A stretch of DNA of 64,000 bases from Chalara sp. BL73. Taxonomy: Eukaryota; Ascomycota; Leotiomycetes; Helotiales. The notes below the pieces were generated by a model. That model did no database searches, had not been told where the DNA came from, and saw nothing but the letters and a program-made list of their open reading frames with translations. The position numbers were made by a program, and so were the translations under genes. The number at the start of each line of letters is the position of its first letter. Within the stretch, counting starts at the first letter, position 1. Location: the NCBI GenBank assembly GCA_918026815.1, contig CAKJVC010000058.1:310001-374000 (forward strand). Reading direction: 5' to 3'. Positions 36,201-48,584 of the stretch are shown here, piece after piece.

Positions 36201-39200
36201 TTGGTGTGATTATAAGAACTAAGTAACTCTGTCAAGCACTGGAGGATGAAGCATCGATAAACATAAATCGGATGCTCTTCGGCCTTGAATTCTTGTTTCA
36301 CGGGGGTCTTTGGTGGTTTTACTGCAACGGATGCCTCATTTGCAGATGTTGATGAGTCGTCAGCCATAGGCACATCGCCATTTGCCTGCTCGCTGTGTTC
36401 AGTGGACGCGACAACGTTGTCGCCGTCTAGCTCTTGTACGTCTCTATAGTTCATAAGCTCACAGAGGAGGTGATGAATAACTCCATCTGGGTTCTCTACC
36501 ACTGGAAACTTGCTTTCTGGAACTGTTTTGCCTCTATCTTGCATTTCCGTGTCTCCTCCCTCGGTCGACGGCTTGATATCTTGAAGTGATAGGTCCTCAG
36601 TTGCTTGTACAGTTGGCTGAACTGTATCATCAGATGCTTTTGAGCTGTTTGAAGAGAGCTGGGTCTGAGCTTTTAGGACAAGGTGGCTTGACCGACTTGA
36701 GCCTTCCGAATTATGATATGACCAACGTCCATATTTTACTAATTCGTCGGTGACCTTGACAAAGAGATCTGGCGAACGGACCACGTCGTGGGGCAGCCCG
36801 TGTAAAAAGGTGTGTGCATTAACGGCCCTTTGCTGTTGAGGTGACTCAAACCAGAGTTTGATGCTAGATGCAATGATTTGCTTGACAATAGCTTCGTCTT
36901 CAATAATGTGACGTAGGATGATCATCATTGGTCCTTGAATTCTCGAGGAGCTGGCACCCGCAAGTTGTTTCGCCATTACGAAGAGACGCTGGAGATTCTT
37001 CTTCTCACCTAGGACTTGCGCAACCGGTCGTGTTCGCGATAGAATGACTAGGACGCGTAGGACAGACACTGCTAGAGGCTCATCTTTGCCAATTCGGGGA
37101 AGAATCTCCATAATCGCCTCCAAGAGCTTGTTTCTCTCTTCAATAGGGACAGACGGCTCAAATGGCTCTAAAACCGGTTTCTCTACATTATCAGATTCAT
37201 CCTTGGGAGCCGTCCATTTTGTTTTACGCGGTCTTGCATCAGCGCTCAGAAGCATCTCCACGATAAGTAAGATATGAGCGATCCAGGGAGAAGACTCATC
37301 AGAAGAATGATTTGGAGCCAATTTGATAAAATCTAGCAGTGTGTTGAGGTTATCTTGAAGTTCACCAACAGCTACAACATAAAATGCTTTGTCTCGCAAG
37401 AGTAAAGCTAGCAGATGGGCATATGCTGCGATTTTCTTGCCCTGTGTCCGAATATCTTCTTCTCCAGCGAACGACATGAGAGCGAAGACCAAGGTTTCGG
37501 CTACCACCTTTTGCTGATTAGCTGGATCCGGCGACTTTGTAACAACTGTCTGAATCAAATCCGAGATCTCGAACGTGAGCTCGCCATGAGCATTGACAAC
37601 ATCAAGACATTTATCAATCAAGACTTCTCTAATAGTGGCCCGTTCTTCATCCAGATCATCTACGGTAATCTGCTGGCTTGAGACCTCATTCTTCTGAGTA
37701 TTACTGGCCTCAACACCTGCGGTGAGGGAAGACGCAGCCTGTTGATTTTCACTAGGAGGGCCGATAACAGGTATGGCATCAGCGGTAGACGAACCCCGTT
37801 CAGTTGGTAATGTCGAATCCCCAGAATCGCTAGTAGTGGGTCTTGAGCTTGTGGTCTCTGCAGCCGTCGAGAGATCGGACTCAGGGATCGGATATCTTGG
37901 ACGATGCCCACTAGCTAGATCATTGCAGTACTCGGTGGCGTATGTCAAGTTGTTATTACAGCGATATAGCGCCTCTTCTGCTAGGCGTCGATCATGATGA
38001 CTGCTCGTAAGATTGGCTAAATGTTCCTGATTAACCTTGAAGGGTTGGCGAGGGCCCTTTACCACTGAAACATGTTTGTCAGAGCGCTTATACGCATGAG
38101 ATTCGTTGTCGGCGTTAGCAATCGTTCGTATCACCTCAATTATCTTTCGAGTGATACTGCCGGCGCGAGTGTTCTCGACCAATCCAGACTCCCACAGACC
38201 ACGCACAACCGGAAGAACAGCCATTCTCAACTCCACAAGAAACTGTTGTGGAGAGAAATAGCCCGGCTTTGATCGATCTCGATTTTCCCTCGAAGTCATT
38301 GAGACGGTCTGAATAGCGTCGGTGACATTCTTGCCACCGACTACGTCCTTGTAAATCTCCAAAATCTTCTCAACCCCCTTGATAGAGAGTGCCAAGGGTG
38401 AGTAAGTAGGAAACTTGTCTTTAATCTCATCCGCGACATCGCTCGACTGAATCACTGACGAGAATATCTGAAGCATACTATTAAGCACGTCAAAGCCTCC
38501 ACGATCCTTGAAAGCTTGTAGGACCAGTGTGATAGTTTGCGTAGGACGCTCATTATGAGGTGATTTATCAATCAACATATCCTTCAAGCCGTTTAGAGCG
38601 CCGATCCAGTGGGCTAGATTCTCCGCTGAAGCCTCAGGACCACGAGGAATGAGAGCTCGAAGGATTGTCTCAGCTAAGGAGTCCGCAACAGCTGCATGGT
38701 TCTGTTTTTGGAATGGGTCTGCGCCTGATCGTTTGCTGACTAAGCCCCTTCCCAACGTCTTGAAGAAAGGATTAAATGTAAGAGGCATTCGTTGAAGAAG
38801 TGAGTTTAGCACCATCATATTCTTATATTCTGGGCTTCCCTTCTCTGAATCTGTAATCGACTTAGGACCGGAGGCAGAGGCAACTGCTTCAGCAGATTCT
38901 GAAGTAGCATCTGTAGAAGCCTCGACTGCAGCCTCAACCTCTGTAAATCCTTTTGCGGGAGAAAATTGTTCGCCGGCGATCCAATGATTCGGGATAACCT
39001 TATGAAATTCAAACACCTCTCTGAAAGATGCGCTCAATAACGGTCCAAGACTTTGCACCAAAGAGACAAAATAGTCGGCCAGATTAAGCTGATTAAGCCC
39101 GGAGGCAGGGTTTCTATGTCCACCATAGGCCGAAACTTGTAGACATGATTGAATAGTTGATACCAGCGAATTAAGATTAACCAAAGCCTTGGCGAGATTG

Positions 39201-42200
39201 GTACCTTGTGCAAGAAAAGCTACATCGGCCAATTGATGTGCTTCCGTGTTGATGAAAGGTTTGAAAAAGGGGCCTTCACCACCATGTCTTGCAAGCGGAG
39301 AAATAACATCAGCGGCAGTTTGAGCTCGTCGGAGTAGGGATGGTAATGTGAGATGGCACTTTGTCTCGGCAAGGATAGAAATGACGCTGCGCAGTGTTCG
39401 AGACCCCGATCCGTTCGTAAATTCTTCATCTAAACAAGGAGAGTCCGCAAGGTCGAGGACGAAGTCAATAGCGCCTTCTGATGAGCAAAATTCAGACCGA
39501 ACGGTAGTATTATTGAACAATGTAGATAGAAAGTTGGCGACCGCACCAATATATTGCGTCATTGGAGGATCTGGATTGGTGTCCAAAAGGGTCTCAACAC
39601 TGTCGCTTGGATGATCAATGTCTTGCATTTCGACATCATGATTTTCTTTCGCAGAACTTTCCTTATTTTTGTCCTCAGTGCGAGAACTATTGTGCTGGCT
39701 CAATTTCTGGTCTGCAATGACCATCATGCCTGTAGCATCGCGCGACCACAGCTTTGTACCGAGACTGTTCTTGACTGCTTTTAGTTTGCAGAGGCAGCTG
39801 ACACGGGTGACCATATTGAGAACAGCATTTATTATAGCTTTTTTGAGAGGAGGATGATGGCGAACTAATTCGTCAAAAGTGCTGCCAAGCGTAGATGGTA
39901 AGTCCTTGTTACTATTCATACACTTCACATGTTGTGGACTTTCGAATATCTCAAAAAAGCTCTCTAGAGCGCCGCACTGCTGAAACATCTCCATGCCCGA
40001 GTTATTTAAGCATATGGCACCAAAAGCTTGGGGTACAATGTTTATGGTTTCTGAAGTTGGCATGATACCTTGCGCGAGTGGCCCGCCACGAGGGTTTTGG
40101 AGTTCAGACAAAGGCGGTCGTGAAAGGGCTGGTAAGTTTCGCGCGGCTTCACTTTCCTGAGAACTATCATGAGAACCGTCATCAGTCGCCGAAGATCGGT
40201 CAGGAGATGCTCCCTCCCCAGCTTCGTCATCTACAGCCGGTGTTGATGCATTCTCGGTTGGAACTGCTATCGTTCGACGTGTGACAGATTCAAGAAGGGC
40301 TCGACTTAACCCAGCCTCAGCGATAATAGCGAAACTTGTAGGCTCGTTGTTTATAAAATCGTTGAGAATACTGACTGCATTAGTCCATACAATAGACCCA
40401 AAGACAGGGCCAGATGAGATGACTTGGCGCAAGCTGTTCAAGAGCTGTGACGAGTCAATCAAATTTCGCAGCAGTCGATCAAAATTAGTGCCAAAAGCAC
40501 CAGCAGATGTTATCATGTGATGGATGAACTTGAAAAGCATCTTTAGTGTTTGCTGTTGATAGTAGGTGGTCTGGTAGTCCACAACCGACAGGCGTTCTGA
40601 CTGATTGCCTACTTCAGAAGATGCGTTCGCGATGGCGGTGGAGACCTCAAACACTATCAGTTCAGAGACTACATTTAGGCCGTTTGCATCAACAAAGGTC
40701 TCAAAAGTATCTCGTGCTGTAAACATAATGTTATCGAGAAACGTCAACACCTTAGGCTGGTAGCGCTTCGCAGCGCTTGTACGCAAACTCAGAATCTCCA
40801 CTAGGATAGGGATTAATCCAGCCGTGACTAATTCGTTTGCAGTTCTTTGATTATTAGAGATTGTAGAAATCAGGGCAAAGAGTGCGTCGCGCCATTGATC
40901 CTCGTCGGAAAGCTGGTCATTTGCTGATGTGTCTTCGTTCTTCATCTCAGCGACAGCTGTCCTCACAATGTATAGGAGGATACCATGGTTGACATTTGTG
41001 TTGAGAGCAGCACAAACATCCTGATACTTTACTGGATGCTGCGCAAGCGCATCTAGCGTAGCCAAAACTATTGATTGCAGTTGACGAGATACTCCACCAT
41101 CGCCATCAACTTGCGGGTGAATTAGCTCCGCCAGCTGATATGCAAGCTGCAGCCGCCGAGGCTCATCGCCATCCTGTTTCAAGACATTGTCGAGAAACAA
41201 TGTCTCAGGAAAAATGTAAGCAAGATTTGTGATAGCAAGAAGACGAATGGCAAGCATTTGCTGTCGGCTTTCTGAGGATGTCGTCAAGGCACTCGCAACT
41301 CGGAGTTTTGTGAGAAGCTGATATTGCATGTCTTGAGGCAGTCCTGTGAGATTCTGTCGCAAGACATTATGTATTCCATCGGTCCTCAACTCCAAAAATG
41401 TAACCTCCACAACCTTGACACTTGCATGGGGATTCTCATCACTTGACTGAACGGAAACATCATTGGAATTTGGGTATTTGTTTGCTCGCTGGCCATTGGG
41501 CCCAAGATTTGACGATCGGCGGATCGGCGTCGGCGTGACAGGTGTGGTTGATGAAACAATGTTGGTGGGAGGGCGATTTGTACTATTACCAGGAGAGGTG
41601 GTGATATCGGAGCCCGATTTTGGGTAATAAGTTAATCTGACACCTCCCCAATCTTCCCAGTCCGCATCGCCATCAGCAGCAGAGTCCTCGGGTTTTGTAC
41701 GTGGATCGCTTTTACTAGTACCACTTCCAGCCTTTGCTAAGGAGACCAGATCCGTAGCGTAAGTGGTAGTTGATGAAGTAGCATTTAAAGTAGAAAGATT
41801 AAAATTTGCTTTCTCCTTCCCCTTCGCATTGGGAGTGGTAATTACAGGCGATTCTTGAAAATTTGAGACTTGTTTTGTAATGGTGGTCTTCGTGAACGGC
41901 CATGCAAGTTGAGTGACTCTATCAAGGTTGATGTTGTAGTGGCTTGCTAACGCAGTCTGCGAGTGCTTGAGACTGCTCGGATGCATGCGCTTTACAGCTG
42001 CTTGGTACCTTTGTGCTAGCTCGGAGCCAAGCAAGAGTGTGGCCTCGAGCAGCGGGAGATGAGTGGTGTTGAGCAAGCTGTTTAGGTGAGGGCTGCTAGC
42101 ATAAAGACTCCGGTTTCCACAATTTCGCAACAGTATTCGGGAAAAGGACAGAATTGCAACCACCAGAGACAAATCTCCGTCAGGCTGAAGTAATAGACTA

Positions 42201-42554
42201 GAAGTGCCCGTCTGATTATTATTGCTTTCGTGAAGTACTAGGCGGCCAAATTCCACGGTCTGTGGCCCCTCGTCAAGTTTATATGTCTTGCAGAACTTCT
42301 CAAGTACAGAATCGAACCGATTGAGAAGCGAAATCCAGTGATAGAGATCTCCTCTTGGAAGCGACCATTTGGTCGGAAAGGTTGCAAGATGTTGTGGTAG
42401 GAGTTCCAAAGGCGTGGTGCATGCGGTCATGCTAAACTGCTTGAGCCATGGCGACTTTGAGGATATGTTAGTAGGAGGAAGATGTTTTAAGATTTGTGCA
42501 ACTTACCAACGTTTCCAGGTGCTTTGCCTGCATAGTCTTTGTAATCTTGACCAT
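30215..42554 (-). CDS. TOM1: HECT E3 ubiquitin ligase, Tom1/Ptr1/HUWE1 type
   Basis: Giant ligase acting on excess histones, ribosomal and mRNA-export proteins in relatives. Exons 42554-42507, 42454-35085, 35016-30755, 30702-30358 and 30309-30215, total 12,120 bases, 4039 residues. The N-terminal armadillo-like DUF908/DUF913 region starts at SPWLKQF. A UBA-like segment ([20 protein letters not shown]) lies near residue 1490. Long Asp/Glu tracts lie near 2370-2480. Three ubiquitin-binding motifs of the form LPxxLRxxV lie near 2900-3000 ([39 protein letters not shown]). The C-terminal HECT domain of about 350 residues has the catalytic Cys in SSHTCFN (about residue 4006) and ends YFGFA. The 16-residue first exon carries the ATG. 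Confidence 0.95.
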
Positions 42555-43255
42555 GTTGATGGCGGATGCGGCAAGGCCGCCGGTATTATATTATGACCCC
42601 CTCCACAACCTCCAAGACACCAATAGCTGTCGACAGCTTGCCAGCTCGTAGGAGCATCCACAAAGGGAATGCTCCAGGCAGTCGATGCTACGGACAGATG
42701 CGGTATGTGCAGGGAAAGGAGCTCAGCAGTTGACAGCACCAGTTTTCACAGACTGGTAGTGAGGGCCGAGTTTGCGAAAATGGTTGAGTTGATACGCTCC
42801 CAGATAGCTGTGAAAGAGAGGGAGGCGTATATGCGGAGGTGCTCGCGTGGAGTCAAATGCGTTGCGTTGGAAAGTGTACTAGGACTGTTGGATGAGGATG
42901 TCAAAATGAGCGTGAGGTATCGAAAGAAACTGTGCAGGCGCCTTCCGTATCTGCTATCAGATTGACTGGGTTGTCGAGATAGATAGTCGTGTGTGGCAGT
43001 CGTTGAAATTCTGCGTTTGTTGTTGTAGCAGTTGTCCTAGTTGTGATGGTGGAAAGGTGATTGTGGTTGGAGTTCCGGGATAGAAAGCTCGAAATGTCAG
43101 TGTCGCGTTGTACCAGGAAGCTTAAGTTTCTCTTTGTCGGCTAGGCTTATGACGAAATCAGGCAGAGGATGAGATGGAGTGAATAAGAATCAAAGCAAAT
43201 CAGATCAAGTCAATGTAGTTTGAAAAATTGGCACACGATTATTTACAAGATGATA

Positions 43256-43284
43256 TTTTATTTATTCATTTATTTATTTATTCT
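43256..43284. repeat. (ATTT)n-rich microsatellite
   Basis: Repeated TTTA/ATTT units interrupted by single C bases, in the HECT ligase upstream region. Confidence 0.7.
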
Positions 43285-43557
43285 TTCATTTACTTTATAA
43301 TAGAGTGTTTATTTCTCAAATTCTCAATCATCTTGGTTTTTCTACATTTTTGAATCGAAATGGGGTGCATTTGAACAACAAGTGCTCGTACGTGGCTCTA
43401 CATCAATTTTTTCCCCTTTTTTTTCTGGAGCATAGCAGCATGACACCTCCCTCTCTCCTCTCCCAATCCATGCCTCATTAGTGATCTCCAGTAGGGAGTC
43501 CTAGAAGACGTTTTCTTGAATCAACAGCTTTCTTCCGAAACCTTCACTAGTATGCCT

Positions 43558-43569
43558 CCCCCCCCCCCC
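43558..43569. repeat. Poly-C run of 12
   Basis: Homopolymer in a CT-rich setting; its exact length may be a sequencing uncertainty. Confidence 0.7.
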
Positions 43570-43984
43570 ACCGCCCTTGTATGTCTATCCATAGCGAAAG
43601 TGTGAGGCTATCCTTACCATTTACTTCTGACTTTGCGTGGTACACTCACAACGAAGCATGAAGTACTGCAGGAAATCTTTGGAATAGTAGCGAAGCCAAT
43701 TGTCCATATGCCTCTCTACGTGCTATCGATGGCTTGAAAGTATTCACTCTTCATGGCACTCTGCCCTATAAAACCATGGAGACTATGCGTGATGCATTGT
43801 CGGGGATCTACCTACGGACACTATGCTCGATAGGTTGTTGCTCACACTGGCCATAAGACCAAGAAGCTTTTGCTAACATTGCCCCTCGACTTTATGTGTT
43901 ATGCAGAAAAGCCTTTTCGCTGTCAGAGAAGAACAGAAAGAGGGTAGCAGTTTTCTTAGGGTTGACGGAAATATTGATGATCTA

Positions 43985-44012
43985 CCATCAGCCTTACCCA
44001 TAAGGCTGATGG
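43985..44012. repeat. Perfect 12-base inverted repeat, 4-base loop
   Basis: Arms CCATCAGCCTTA (43985-43996) and TAAGGCTGATGG (44001-44012) are exact reverse complements, separated by CCCA. No U-run follows, so a bacterial-type terminator is not implied. Confidence 0.8.
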
Positions 44013-44560
44013 AAGATTTCAACATGATGGTTGGACTTGGAGAAATCAAAGGCCAGTTGAGCGCCGAATGCGTCTCTAGTCAACGCTGTGCTAGTGGGAT
44101 ATCGGCATCAGCATCAACATCACTATCACAATAGCGTGAAGAACCACAGTCTCGGAATGTTCTTAGAAGTATGTTGATTTGAAGACAAACCACAGCAATT
44201 TATGTGTTTCAGACCACACTACACTGTAATAAAATGATTGGACACTACTCCAGGTCCAGTTGGAAGGGTTACATTGGGTGTCGCGGCAACTAAAGTAAAG
44301 CTTGGGACTGACTGGACTGGACGTGTGGTCTCGCTATTTAGGGCTTGAGCGATGCTCTATTGGGGATCGTAACTACGGGAAAGTTGATAGTGCAGGACCT
44401 CGCCGAGGAACTTCATCCCTGTGCTGCTCAAACGAGACCCAGAAGTTGTGGCTGGACTCACCCAAGGAGACTGAGATGTGGCTTTATGATTTTTGATTGA
44501 TGGATAATCGGTGAGATTGTACATTGTCCATCTTGGATGATCGTCCCGCCGACCTATTCT

Positions 44561-44579
44561 GATGATGATGATGATGATG
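44561..44579. repeat. (GAT)6 microsatellite
   Basis: Six uninterrupted GAT/ATG units about 400 bases before the Gyp5-like start codon. Confidence 0.8.
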
Positions 44580-44978
44580 GTACATTTGGGCATGATCTTA
44601 ATATATTTGCAAGGCCGTATTGTAGCTTAATTTGAGACAGTCATAATTCCACTTCGTTGTCAACGTGGGTACAAGACAAGGAACAATTTCGCCTTTATCA
44701 GGATAAGCGACCTCGAAATTCTTCAGGAACGCGTCAACTCCAGCCCTGGATCTCTGTTCCATACATGCCAACCAGGCAAGCAAACAGCATCCATTCTCAC
44801 TCACTTCACCCCCTCCACTCCATACCGTCCAAGACCGGCTTCAAAGTTCTTTACACTCCACTATTGCATGAATAGCGGCTCGCCGCCTAATCTCTTGATG
44901 GCATCCTCCTCCTCCTAAGTCCCAGTCGAACAGATAGCCAGATCCTTTTTGCCTTTCTCCGTAGTACTCTCGCACATC

Positions 44979-47923
44979 ATGCCCGAGTTCGATCATCACG
45001 ATGCGGCAGACGCCGAGTCAACAAATTCGAGGCCAGACGCAAATGGGAGCAACTCAGACAGAGAGAATGTATGTTACAGCCAGACTCCTATTTGTCCTGC
45101 TCTAGTGGTTATACCACCTATCGAGTTACAATGGGTGATACTAGCTTACTGACCACCATCCTGAAATGTAGGACAATTTTGAAGATGCCAACGATACTAC
45201 GACGGTTGAAGCAGTAACGAGCTTCAGAGAGAAGACAAGATCACTCACCCAGCGGCGGTCGTCGTCCGTGAAAAGCACAGCAGCTACTGAAGCTATACCT
45301 GCTCCAACCCTCGATTTAAAAGAAAAAGGCGATTCGAGTAACGGAGAGAGCGATGCGCAGCAACCAAAGTCTTCCTTGCAGAATGAACGCCGACTATCTC
45401 AATCCTCTTTAGACAATGTCAATTTAGAGGATAGTGGAGTTCTGAATAGTGATGTGGAGAAAAGTAGGTGATAGAACATATAATACTCTATACAACGGGT
45501 CATCATGACTTATAAATTATAGGTCCAGAGAGTAGCAAGCCAGTTCCACCGCCTAGATCTGCAAAACCACTGACCGGTCTCTCGGGTGCCTTGCCTCCGG
45601 TACCATGGGCTCCTCCTCCAGCATCACACATAGTCGCACCTCTACCAGTGCCACCCGCCCCCGCTCCTCCAACAAGGAAGCTTACAAGTCCATTCTCGTG
45701 GCTGTCGCGGAATACCAATAAAGAACCTGTTATGTCACCACCTCTACCGTCTCCAAACACGAACGAGCGCAGAAACACTGCTTCATCCATCAATACACTC
45801 CATAGCAATCCGGAAATGATGTTAGGGAAGCTGGAGGAAGGGGCCGAAGGTGAAGGCACAAACGGAAATAAGCGGCCAGCACGAAACAGTTTAAGAGACA
45901 GGTTCAAGGTTTTGCGAATGCGCGAAGAAGCTGGGATTACTGGTTTTGGGGAGGAAGAGAAGCGAGAGAGCGCAACAGGCGGATTAGCTGGGCGTAGCTC
46001 AACTTTGGGACTTGGTGTTGCAAGTCCCACAGGATTTGCAGACGAGAACTTATCTCTTTCTGCTCAACACTCTCCCATAATACCACAAAGTCCGAATCCA
46101 TCCGTCAACCCTTCGATGACTCCAGGAACCGCCCAGGGAGTATTCGCAGGCCCATCAACATTGGCTGATCCAGCCTCACCTGTCGATTGGGATCTATGGC
46201 AGTCTGTGGTTTACGAAGGACCTGCAGCTGTTGCAAGGACGAGTGCAGAAGAGCTGAACCGAGCAATTACTACCGGAATACCAAACGCCATTCGAGGAGT
46301 TGTTTGGCAAGTTCTGGCGCAAAGTAAGAATGAAGACCTTGAAAGCGTCTATAGAGATTTAGTGATTCGTGGCACCGATAAAGACATAGACAGAAATAGT
46401 GGTTCCAGCGGGACGCCTAGCATCACACAGAATCATTCATTATCCAAAGAAAAAGATGGCGCTATATCTTCTGCATCCTCGGTACACTCAGATCATTCTA
46501 CGCCAGCGGCCACCACTACCAATGGTTTGCGATCACCTTCGCCGGCAAAAGAAAAGGATCCAGAGGTTACAATAAAAGCACATGCAGTATCATTGGCTGA
46601 AAAGAAAAAGAAAGCAAAGGAAGACGAAGCTGCATTGCGAAAGTTGGAAAAGACTATCAAACGGGATCTGGGTGCCCGTACCAGCTTTTCTAAATTTGCC
46701 GCAAGCTCGGGGCTTCAAGAAGGCTTATTTGGTGTCTGCAAAGCATATGCCCTATTTGATGAAGGCGTAGGATATGCGCAAGGAATAAATTTCCTCGCAA
46801 TGCCTTTGCTTTTTAATGTATGTTCAGTCGATCCATCTCTATTTTCACCAATCTAACATAGCGTAGATGCCCGAAGAGGAAGCATTTTGCTTGCTAGTCC
46901 GGCTTATGAACCAATATCACCTTCGTGATCTCTTTATTCAGGATATGCCAGGGCTCCATATGCACCTCTACCAGTTCGAGCGCTTATTGGAAGACTTTGA
47001 GCCAGCACTCTACTGTCATCTTCACCGTAAACAAGTTAGCCCACATCTCTACGCAACGCAATGGTTTCTTACACTCTTTGCCTATCGGTTTCCATTACAA
47101 CTTGTTCTCCGAATATACGACCTTATTCTCAGCGAAGGACTTGGAGCAATATTGAAGTTTGGAATTGCTCTGATGCAGAAAAATTCAGCGTCACTTCTTG
47201 CCATGAATGACATGGTAGCTTTGACTACATTCTTGAAAGATCGACTGTTTGACGTGTATATTGACCAAGCACCTTCAGCTGGCTCGATTCTCGAGTCAGG
47301 CTTCTTCGGTAGTTCAGGAGCTAGCATTGATAAAGAGATATACCGTGCGGACCAAATGGTAAACGATGCTTGTTCAGTCAGGATAACCCCAGAGCTTCTG
47401 AACACATATAAGGTAGAATGGGAGGAGAAAACCCGGGTTGAAAGGGAACGAGAAGCTACGCTCGAGTCTCTCAAAGCAGGAAATCAAGCTCTGCAGCAAA
47501 AGGTCCGCCGGTTGGAAGAAAGGGTCCAAGATCACGACACCGAACACGCAGCTCTGGCGACAGAGCTTGTGCGAACCAAGGTTGAGAATGAGGAACTAAA
47601 GGATACAAACGAATCTCTTAATGTGCAGATTGAGGAGTTGCGAAAAGTAGTTGAGAAACAGCCAGAGGAAGTAGAGGCCAGGCTGAAGAGCGAGATGGAC
47701 AGATTATTGAAAAGAAATCAGGAAGTTCATGAAGACAACAGGAGGTTGGAGGACGAAATGGCGGATATGGAAAAAAACTTGGTTGAAACTAAGATGATGT
47801 ACGCCGAAGTATGTATCCTCTCTCTCTCTTCTCTAGGAGTGGCCACTAATGTAGCGGAAGCTGAACTCCAACCACGAAACCCTGACGCGAAAGTGGAATG
47901 AGCTGCGCAAAGCCATGGAATGA
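44979..47923 (+). CDS. GYP5: TBC-domain Rab GTPase-activating protein, Gyp5-like
   Basis: Turns off Rab GTPases (Ypt1/Sec4 type in yeast) in ER-Golgi and polarised secretion. Exons 44979-45068, 45172-45463, 45523-46817, 46867-47808 and 47855-47923, total 2688 bases, 895 residues. The N-terminal 360 residues are disordered (Pro/Ser-rich, with PPVPWAPPPA). The TBC domain starts near 375 (GIPNAIRGVVWQVLA). A Ser-rich insert of about 80 residues interrupts it. The arginine finger is in IKRDLGART (about 507) and the glutamine finger in GYAQGINF (about 545). A coiled coil spans about 745-875. The last exon with acceptor at 47854 restores the coiled-coil register (RKLNSNHETLTRKWNEL); plain read-through would end at 47901. 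Confidence 0.9.
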
Positions 47924-48584
47924 TTTCGTTTTGGGACCTCATGAGGAACGGAGCCGTCACGACATAATATTTCAACTGCACACATTTTTGTGATTCGATA
48001 TGAAACGGGCAAGGAATGATGGCTGTAACAACGGACTTGGGCTTAGCGATGCATATTACTTACGATGATATCCCTTTCCTGCGCCTCGCTTGGCTAAGCA
48101 GGTGATTGTATGTTATGATCAGTGTGTGACAAAAGTGGTGGAATTGTATAAAATAGTGCTATTGGAGATGAGGCACCACAGAAAAACAGAAGTAGACGTA
48201 AATGAAGTGACGCATTCATTGCCTTCCCATACATGATGGATATCACGTTGAATCGGAGTCTTAAAAGACAACCGCCAATACCCGTTCTATAGTTACTAGG
48301 TGCAAATAATCCGACCTGAAAAGGCAAATTTAATATTGAAGCCTATCGAAGCAAAACAAGCAGAGTCTTGCCGAACCGAGGCTACTTGGGTTACATCATG
48401 CTTCACCACCGATCCCCTCAAAAGAGCTTACCTTGGTACATCAATCTTAAATTGAATACTTGCCAATCTATCCATATATCAAGCAGATACATGATCCCGA
48501 TTTGACTGTTGATTGAAATTCCCTTAGTGAATTGGTCGCTCTCTATATCATTATTAAAATAGTCTTCTTTACAGCCAAGTGACG
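47924..48584. other. Intergenic, no gene seen
   Basis: 661-base spacer between two plus-strand genes; promoter of the acyl-CoA dehydrogenase. Confidence 0.5.

Larger units (their letters stand above)
42555..44978. other. Long divergent intergenic region
   Basis: 2.4 kb between the start codons of the HECT ligase (-) and the Gyp5-like gene (+). It contains a T/A tetranucleotide-rich stretch, a 12-base C run, a (GAT)6 run and a perfect hairpin (entered separately). Open frames at 42669-42965 and 43901-44134 are short and not convincing. Confidence 0.6.

Noticed and set aside
42669..42965. 98-codon plus-strand frame upstream of the HECT ligase
   Set aside because: Short, charged, no recognisable features; probably part of the ligase 5' leader read in antisense.
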